64,000 nucleotides of DNA from Brevibacterium album DSM 18261 (GTDB lineage: Bacteria; Actinomycetota; Actinomycetes; Actinomycetales; Brevibacteriaceae): contig NZ_AUFJ01000014.1 in assembly GCF_000426445.1 (NCBI RefSeq), positions 62,001 to 126,000 on the forward strand, in the 5' to 3' direction. How positions within the stretch are numbered: position 1 is the stretch's first letter; each line of letters starts with the position of its first letter. The position numbers and the translations under genes are program-made. Below, piece after piece: positions 58,952 through 64,000 of the stretch. The notes beneath the pieces were generated by a model, which was not told the origin of the DNA, did not search any database, and worked only from the letters and a program-made list of their open reading frames with translations.

Positions 58952-60235
58952 GTGGAGCTGCTGGAAGGCGCCGTGCGCGAATACGCGTGGGGCTCTCCCA
59001 CGGGCATACCCGAGATCCTGGGCAGCGAGCCCGACGGCCGGCCCCTCGCCGAACTCTGGCTGGGCGCGCACCCGCAGGGCGCGGCGACGGTCGTCCGTAC
59101 GGCAGCCGGCCGTGAGGCCGGGAGGGGGCTGGACGCGCTCATCGCCGACGACCCCGAGCGTCTGCTGGGACGCGAGGTCCTCGAGCGCTTCGGGCCGCGC
59201 CTGCCCTTCCTGCTCAAGCTGCTCTCGGCCCGCACCGCGCTGTCCATCCAGACCCACCCCACCCTCGCACAGGCGCGGGCCGGCTTCGCCGCCGAGGAGG
59301 CCCGAGGCATCCCGCGGGACGCCCCGGAGCGCAGCTACCGGGACGAATGGCACAAGCCGGAGCTCGTCTGCGCGCTCAGCGAGTTCCACGCACTGTGCGG
59401 ATTCAGGCCGCTCGCGGCCGTGCGGGCCACCGCGGACAGGCTCGCCGCCGCAGCGGGGGACGGTCTCGGCCCCGAGCTCGCCGGGGCGCTGACGGAGTGG
59501 CGCTCCTCGCTCTCGGCCGGAGGACGGCCCTGGCCCACCGTCCGGGACGAGGCCCGCATCCTGCGGCATTCGCTCTCCCTCGTCCTGTCCGATCCGGGCC
59601 GCTACGGGCCGCTCGCCGACGCCCTGGCCGCGACGGAGGTGCCCGAGGCCGAGGCAGGGCACCCGAGCCTGGCGGGCAGCTGCGTGGACCCCGTGCGCAC
59701 CCTGCGGGAGACGAACCGTGACTTCCCGGGCGATCCGGGCGCCCTCGTGGCGCTCATGCTCATGCGCTTCCTGCTGCAGCCCGGTGAGGCGCTGGCGCTC
59801 GAGGCCGGGGTGCTCCACGCCTATCTGGGCGGTCTGGCCGTCGAGGTGATGGCGTCCTCGGACAACGTGCTGCGCGGTGGCCTCACGGCCAAGCACATCG
59901 ACGTGGACGAGCTGGTGGCGACGACGGGCTCGGCCGTCGCGGTCCCGCACATCCTCACCGCCGACGCGGTGGGTGAGCTGCGCGGCAGCACGGACGACTT
60001 CGTGCTCACCGTGCTCGACCTCCGGGACCGGGAAGCCGCCTCCCCGGTCACGCGACTCACGCGGCCGGGCCCCCTCGTCCTGCTCTGCGTCGACGGCGCG
60101 GTCACGGTGTCCGCGGAGCCGGCCGGCGGCTCTCTGCCGCTCGCGAGCGGTCAGGCGGTGTTCGTCGGAGCGGACGAGCCCCGCCCCGCGGTGAGCGGGA
60201 CGGGGCTCGTGTTCGCGGCCTCGGCCGCGCTCTGA
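58952..60235 (+). CDS. manA: Mannose-6-phosphate isomerase, class I
   Basis: This 427-residue zinc enzyme interconverts fructose-6-phosphate and mannose-6-phosphate, feeding GDP-mannose for mannosylated lipids and glycans. It has YAWGS near residue 11, the zinc-site motif SIQTHPT near residue 98, EWHKPELVCAL near residue 131 and the late LEAGVLHAYLGGLAVEVMASSDNVLRGGLTAKHID near residue 285. The length fits actinobacterial type I PMIs. The GTG start has a GAGGTGAGAC sequence upstream. A TAGTCT -10 box (58854-58859) suggests an ~85-nt leader. It is convergent with the CoA-transferase genes. Confidence 0.93.
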   Translation: MELLEGAVREYAWGSPTGIPEILGSEPDGRPLAELWLGAHPQGAATVVRTAAGREAGRGLDALIADDPERLLGREVLERFGPRLPFLLKLLSARTALSIQTHPTLAQARAGFAAEEARGIPRDAPERSYRDEWHKPELVCALSEFHALCGFRPLAAVRATADRLAAAAGDGLGPELAGALTEWRSSLSAGGRPWPTVRDEARILRHSLSLVLSDPGRYGPLADALAATEVPEAEAGHPSLAGSCVDPVRTLRETNRDFPGDPGALVALMLMRFLLQPGEALALEAGVLHAYLGGLAVEVMASSDNVLRGGLTAKHIDVDELVATTGSAVAVPHILTADAVGELRGSTDDFVLTVLDLRDREAASPVTRLTRPGPLVLLCVDGAVTVSAEPAGGSLPLASGQAVFVGADEPRPAVSGTGLVFAASAAL

Positions 60236-60288
60236 GGGCTCAGCGCACCCTGCCCCCTCCGGGACGGCGAGCGCTCTGCTCCCCGGCC

Positions 60289-60948
60289 TCAGACGAGGGC
60301 GATCTCGGGCACCTCGCCGGTGACGGGCATCAGGCCCTGCGTCTTCTCCGCGATTTCCTCGGCGCTCACACCGGGTGCCCGCTCCACGAGGCGGAAGCCG
60401 GAGCCGGTGACGTCGAGGACCGCGAGGTCGGTGATGATCCGGGAGACGACGCCGCGGCCCGTGAGCGGCAGCTCGCAGCGCTCGAGCAGCTTGAGCGAGC
60501 CGTCCTTGGCGGTGTGGTCCATGAGCGCGATGACGCGCTTGGCGCCGTGCACGAGGTCCATCGCGCCGCCCATGCCCTTGACCATCTTGCCGGGGATCAT
60601 CCAGTTCGCGATGTCGCCGTTGCCGGCCACCTGCATGCCGCCCAGGATCGCCGCGTCGATCTTGCCGCCGCGGATCATCGCGAAGCTCTCCGAGGAGTCG
60701 AAGTAGGCCGCCCCCGGCAGCATCGTCACGGTCTCCTTGCCCGCGTTGATGAGGTCGGGATCGAGCTGGTCCTCGGTGGGGTAGGGGCCCACGCCCAGCA
60801 GACCGTTCTCGGACTGGAGGACCACGTTCACGCCCTCGGGGATGTAGTTGGGCACGAGGGTGGGCATGCCGATGCCCAGATTGACATAGGAGCCGTCGGC
60901 GAGCTCGGCGGCCGCGCGGGCGGCCATCTGGTTGCGGGTGAGCGCCAT
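60289..60948 (-). CDS. scoB: 3-oxoacid CoA-transferase subunit B
   Basis: This 219-residue beta subunit carries the catalytic Glu in the family motif [10 protein letters not shown] near residue 46, with GIGMPTLV at the front and [14 protein letters not shown] and [14 protein letters not shown]-like segments. It transfers CoA from succinyl-CoA to acetoacetate or a similar 3-oxoacid. It starts 1 nt after the stop of subunit A (ATG 60948), so the subunits are co-translated, and has an AGGAGG-like site inside the upstream gene. A role in ketone-body or aromatic/3-oxoadipate catabolism is possible. Confidence 0.92.
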   Translation of the reverse strand: MALTRNQMAARAAAELADGSYVNLGIGMPTLVPNYIPEGVNVVLQSENGLLGVGPYPTEDQLDPDLINAGKETVTMLPGAAYFDSSESFAMIRGGKIDAAILGGMQVAGNGDIANWMIPGKMVKGMGGAMDLVHGAKRVIALMDHTAKDGSLKLLERCELPLTGRGVVSRIITDLAVLDVTGSGFRLVERAPGVSAEEIAEKTQGLMPVTGEVPEIALV

Positions 60949-60949
60949 G

Positions 60950-61720
60950 TCAGGCCTCCTTCAGGGTGGTCTTCTCGATGGGCTTGTCCGCGGCCTGTTC
61001 GGGCGTGAGCGGCAGCACCCGGGTGACGTAGACGCCGGGCAGGTGGACGCAGTCCGGATCGATCTCGCCGACCTCGACGAGCTCCTCGACCTCCGCGATC
61101 GTGATGCGCCCGGCCTTGGCCGCCGGGGGGTTGAAGTTCTGCGCGGACTTGTTGAAGACCAGATTGCCGGCGCGGTCGCCCTTCGCCGCGCGCACGAGTG
61201 CGAAGTCCGGTGCCAGCGACTTCTCGAGGACGTACTCCTTCTCCTCGCCGAACGTGTCGAAGCTCCTCACCTCCTTGGCGGGGGACTCCTTCACGACGGT
61301 GCCCTGGTCGTCGTACTTCCACGGGATGCCGCCGTCGGCCACCTGCGAGCCCACACCGGTGACGGTGTAGAAGGCGGGGATGCCCGCACCGCCGGCGCGC
61401 AGCTTCTCGGCCATCGTGCCCTGCGGGGTCAGCTCGACCTCGAGCTCACCGGAGAGGTACTGCCGCGCGAACTCCTTGTTCTCGCCCACATAGGAGGCGA
61501 TGATGCGGCTGATCTGCCGGGTTTCGAGCAGCTTGCCCAGGCCGCGGCCGTCCACGCCCGCGTTGTTGGAGATGACCTCGAGGTCGCCCACGCCCTTCTC
61601 GCGGATCGCGTCGATGAGTACCTCGGGGACGCCCACGACCCCGAATCCGCCCACCGCGATCTGGGAGCCGTCCGCGATGTCCGCGACGGCCTCGGCAGCT
61701 GTTGCAACGGTTTTGTCCAT
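60950..61720 (-). CDS. scoA: 3-oxoacid CoA-transferase subunit A
   Basis: This 256-residue alpha subunit has the CoA-binding glycine motif [15 protein letters not shown] near residue 24, EVISNNAG near residue 48, [24 protein letters not shown] near residue 96 and [10 protein letters not shown] near residue 195. The length and order match the ScoA/AtoD-like family. The ATG at 61720 lies 7 nt after a CATAAT -10 box and lacks a ribosome-binding site, so the mRNA is probably leaderless. It forms an operon with the B subunit (1-nt gap). Confidence 0.92.
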   Translation of the reverse strand: MDKTVATAAEAVADIADGSQIAVGGFGVVGVPEVLIDAIREKGVGDLEVISNNAGVDGRGLGKLLETRQISRIIASYVGENKEFARQYLSGELEVELTPQGTMAEKLRAGGAGIPAFYTVTGVGSQVADGGIPWKYDDQGTVVKESPAKEVRSFDTFGEEKEYVLEKSLAPDFALVRAAKGDRAGNLVFNKSAQNFNPPAAKAGRITIAEVEELVEVGEIDPDCVHLPGVYVTRVLPLTPEQAADKPIEKTTLKEA

Positions 61721-61727
61721 GGGGCCG

Positions 61728-61733
61728 ATTATG
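61728..61733 (-). promoter_or_regulatory. -10 box of the scoAB operon
   Basis: CATAAT on the minus strand is 7 nt upstream of the scoA ATG; the transcript is probably leaderless. Confidence 0.6.
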
Positions 61734-61764
61734 GCACGTGCGCCACTTCACAGGTGACGGCGGC

Positions 61765-62445
61765 TCATTCCGGCGGGAGCACGAGCAGGCCGCTCGTGAG
61801 CGCGGTGAGCACCGCCCGCCATTCGTCCGCGGAGGTCGGCAGGGCGGTCACCGCAGTCTCCGCCCGCGCGCCTGCCTCGGTCCCGGGGTTCTCCGTTCCG
61901 GCGGCCTCTGCGGCGAGAAGCGCGGCGAGGTCCAGCTCCTCCGTGCTCTCGGCATTCCCCGTGCGCACGAGCGCGACCTCCGCGATCGGGGTGTCATCGG
62001 CATGGCCGCGCACGGCGGAGGAGAAGTCCGTGAAGCCCGCGGGCACCTCGAGCGACAGGACCAGCGGGGCGGCCGCGTAGACGAGGACCTCCTCCGCCGA
62101 GGCCGTCACCGCCTCCTGTGCCGAGTCCTCGTGGGCGAGCGCGATCCAGTCCCCGGTGAGCTCCCCGGCGTCTGCGGGGTCGCCGCCTGCGGGATCGAGC
62201 GCGCGCACAGCTGCGCCGAGGCTCCACGCGGCCAGTGCGCCGGCGAGCGCCCGCCAGTGCAGGCGCCGGTCGACGAGCCCGAGCTCCCGGTCCGGCCCCA
62301 CCTCGAGCTCCGCGAGGAGCCCGGCCGATTTGCGGACCCAGTTCGCGAACACGGGGCCGGTGAGCTCGAGCAGCCCTCCCTCGCCGTCCTCCCAGCGCAG
62401 GACGGGGCGGCGCCGGGCCGAGAGGGTGTCGATGAGGGTGTGCAT
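61765..62445 (-). CDS. TIGR03089 family protein
   Basis: This 226-residue protein matches the TIGR03089 family of Actinobacteria, distantly related to the N-terminal part of AMP-binding acyl-CoA synthetases but too short to be a complete enzyme. It has LIDTLSARRRPVLRWEDGEGGLLELTGPVFANWVRKSAGLLAEL at the start and VLVYAAAPLVLSLEVPAGFTDFSSAVRGHAD in the second half. ATG 62445 has a GGAGAC site. It lies next to cofE in an arrangement conserved across Actinobacteria (LCP/TIGR03089/fbiB). The function is unknown. Confidence 0.8.
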   Translation of the reverse strand: MHTLIDTLSARRRPVLRWEDGEGGLLELTGPVFANWVRKSAGLLAELEVGPDRELGLVDRRLHWRALAGALAAWSLGAAVRALDPAGGDPADAGELTGDWIALAHEDSAQEAVTASAEEVLVYAAAPLVLSLEVPAGFTDFSSAVRGHADDTPIAEVALVRTGNAESTEELDLAALLAAEAAGTENPGTEAGARAETAVTALPTSADEWRAVLTALTSGLLVLPPE

Positions 62446-62485
62446 GTGTCTCCTGAGGGGTGTGCGGGTTCGGGTGCCGGGCGGC

Positions 62486-63766
62486 TCAGCGCGGGCTGAG
62501 CGAGATGCGGACATCGCAGCCGGCGGGCGCGCCGTTGTCCTGCCACAGCCACGCCGCCTCCGCCCCGAGGTCCTCGGCCGCGAGCGCTGTCTCGATGCGT
62601 TCCACGAGCGCGCCCAGGCCCACCGCGGCCTCGACGAGGCGGTTGCCGCCGGCCTCGGCGGACTCGGGCCCGCGTCGCGGACGGAGCGTGATGAGGGAGC
62701 CCGAGCCGCGGACGCTCACGGACCAGGACCGCTGTCCGGGCGTGCGGGGAGCGCCCTGGCGGGCGACGGCCAGCGCCCGCTCGGCGCGGGCGAGCAGATC
62801 CTCGGAATCGTCGGCCGAGGGCGGGACGATCTCCGCGGAGGCGTGGTCGGCGCCGAGCGCGACCCAGACGGACTCCGCGCTGCCGGTGCGGAACCAGTCG
62901 TCGGCCAGCGGGCGGGTGAGGGCGGCCGCGGCGGTCTCCTCGCGAGCACCTGCTTCCTCCGGGAGCGCGTCCGCCACCGCCTCGGCCACCCCGCGCACGA
63001 CGGCGGCCGGGCGGCCCCGCGCGGAGCCCTTGACGAGGTCCGCGGCGGCGGCGATCTCGTCGGCTACGGCCCGCACGGTGAGCGACTGGGTGCGGCCGGT
63101 GTCGTCGGGCAGGCCCCGCTGCGAGTCGAGCGGGACGATGCCCGCGCAGCCGAGGGCGATGTCGGACACGCCCACCCGCCAGGGCCGGGAGGAGGTGTCG
63201 GAGACGATGACGCCCACGCGGACGCGGAACAGCCGCTCCAGGCTCTCCCGGACGGCGGCGGCAGAGGCATCGGCGTCCTCGGGCTGCAGCAGCACCGCCT
63301 GTCCGGCCTCGGCGGCGTGCGGCTCCGCTCCGGCGGGAGACGGTGCGTCGAGGTTCGAGGTGTCGAGGCCGGCCGCGGCCTGGATCGTGCCGGCCGCCGT
63401 GCGCATGATGCTCACGGTCCGTCCGGAGGCGTACCTGCGGCGTGCGACCACGTGCGTTCCCACGGCGTCGACGAGCCGTTCGAACTCCTCCCGCGAGTCC
63501 GCGCGTGCGAAGGCGCCCTCGGCCTTGGAGACGATCTTCGAGGCGATGACGAGCACATCGCCGTCCTTGAGCTCCAGGCCGGAAGCCCGCAGCGCAGCGC
63601 CCAGCTCGCGGCCGAGGTCGGCGCCCGGGCGGATGCGGCCGATCCCGGGCACCGCATAGGCGGTGAGGAGGCGGCTGGGCTCCTGTGCGGGCTGCCGGCG
63701 GCCGGACGGGGCCGGACCGGGGCGCGGGTGGCCGGGCTGTGCGGAGGAGGCGGACTCTGACGGCAT
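62486..63766 (-). CDS. cofE: Coenzyme F420-0:L-glutamate ligase
   Basis: This 426-residue protein has an N-terminal CofE domain (about residues 30-260), which adds glutamate to F420-0. It shows IRPGADLGRELGAALRASGLELKDGDVLVIASKIVSKAEG, VSIMRTAAGTIQAAAGLDTSN and VIVSDTSSRPWRVGVSDIALGCAGI. Mycobacterial FbiB carries a C-terminal nitroreductase domain; here the last ~165 residues (about 262-426) are Ala/Glu-rich and only vaguely nitroreductase-like (GNRLVEAAVGLGALVERIETAL), so that domain is absent or degenerate. ATG 63766 follows an AATGAT box by 6 nt. It implies an F420-producing organism. Confidence 0.85.
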   Translation of the reverse strand: MPSESASSAQPGHPRPGPAPSGRRQPAQEPSRLLTAYAVPGIGRIRPGADLGRELGAALRASGLELKDGDVLVIASKIVSKAEGAFARADSREEFERLVDAVGTHVVARRRYASGRTVSIMRTAAGTIQAAAGLDTSNLDAPSPAGAEPHAAEAGQAVLLQPEDADASAAAVRESLERLFRVRVGVIVSDTSSRPWRVGVSDIALGCAGIVPLDSQRGLPDDTGRTQSLTVRAVADEIAAAADLVKGSARGRPAAVVRGVAEAVADALPEEAGAREETAAAALTRPLADDWFRTGSAESVWVALGADHASAEIVPPSADDSEDLLARAERALAVARQGAPRTPGQRSWSVSVRGSGSLITLRPRRGPESAEAGGNRLVEAAVGLGALVERIETALAAEDLGAEAAWLWQDNGAPAGCDVRISLSPR

Positions 63767-63944
63767 GGGGCCATCATTCCAGAGCCCGCAGGCGCCGGCC
63801 CCCGCGGCGGTCCCGCCGGACTTCGGAGGTTTCGGCGGCTCAGGCTTCGCTCCGGCAATTCACATGCGACCACAGGTTGTGCCGGGGTCCGCTCAGCCGC
63901 ACAACATCTAGTGGAAGCTCCTCCGCGAGCGGGCGGCACGTGCT

Positions 63945-63960
63945 CGAACGCGCGTTCTAA
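63945..63960 (+). promoter_or_regulatory. SOS (LexA) box-like palindrome
   Basis: TCGAACGCGCGTTCTA matches the actinobacterial LexA consensus (TCGAAC-N4-GTTCGA) at all but one of the defined positions. It contains the perfect palindrome GAACGCGCGTTC (63947-63958). A TACCGT -10 candidate follows near 63971. The controlled gene would lie beyond the right edge. The rest of 63767-64000 shows no convincing gene. Confidence 0.6.
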
Positions 63961-64000
63961 AAGGGGGCAATGTACCGTAACCCGGCTTGACCCAGGGGAA

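Noticed and set aside
63663-63911. 82-codon plus-strand open frame at the right edge
   Set aside because: It begins inside cofE on the other strand, lacks a ribosome-binding site or -10 box, and loses coding bias outside cofE.

Overview
This is a high-GC actinobacterial chromosome segment, most like the order Micrococcales (a Brevibacterium/Brachybacterium-type organism would fit; the exact genus cannot be read from the window). The evidence is the strong G/C bias at third codon positions, frequent GTG starts, many start codons lying 6-8 nt after a TANNNT -10 box (leaderless transcripts), and families typical of Actinobacteria: a coenzyme F420 glutamyl ligase, a TIGR03089 protein, an acyl-CoA carboxylase next to biotin ligase, inositol-3-phosphate synthase, DUF5998 and LCP proteins. 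No tRNA, rRNA, CRISPR array or insertion sequence was found.

Layout. 0-4.7 kb: a Baeyer-Villiger monooxygenase/esterase operon and an Erm rRNA methyltransferase behind a short leader peptide and alternative hairpins. 4.7-10.9 kb: release factor 3, inositol-3-phosphate synthase, an AbgT transporter and a BI-1-type membrane protein. 10.9-19.1 kb: a sodium:solute symporter with a small partner protein, an XRE regulator, a DUF885 protein, a winged-helix regulator/membrane-protein pair and two tandem MFS transporters. 19.4-24.2 kb: acyl-CoA carboxylase beta subunit with an epsilon-like partner, divergent from biotin ligase and a class III nucleotide cyclase. 24.2-29.2 kb: OsmC protein, two short-chain dehydrogenases with a divergent TetR regulator, a MerR regulator and an orphan VapB-like antitoxin. 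29.3-41.4 kb: a topoisomerase IV-like A subunit, DedA protein, two NarL-type two-component systems, membrane proteins and a frameshifted acetyltransferase gene. 41.4-50.7 kb: an iron-regulated siderophore-interacting protein, a GNAT/acyl-CoA-synthetase fusion, DUF5998, a phosphodiesterase-like protein, GtrA, a PurK-PurE fusion and an acyl-CoA dehydrogenase. 50.7-64 kb: a glycine-rich MT0933-like protein, then a cell-envelope block (class A PBP, LCP ligase, a large amidase/NlpC-P60 hydrolase), mannose-6-phosphate isomerase, a CoA-transferase pair, TIGR03089 and CofE.

How it works together. The right half, plus the accD/birA locus, resembles a conserved actinobacterial neighbourhood (as I recall, Mycobacterium tuberculosis Rv3255c-Rv3281: manA, fbiB, LCP, fadE, purE, purK, GtrA, birA, accD5). 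Here accD/birA is split from the purK side by about 23 kb of regulators, dehydrogenases and two-component systems. The clearest regulatory signals are the Erm leader, a MerR-type promoter with a 19-bp spacer, a TetR palindrome between divergent genes, paired AAGTAYTT boxes over a promoter, a DtxR/IdeR-like iron box and an SOS-like box at the right edge.
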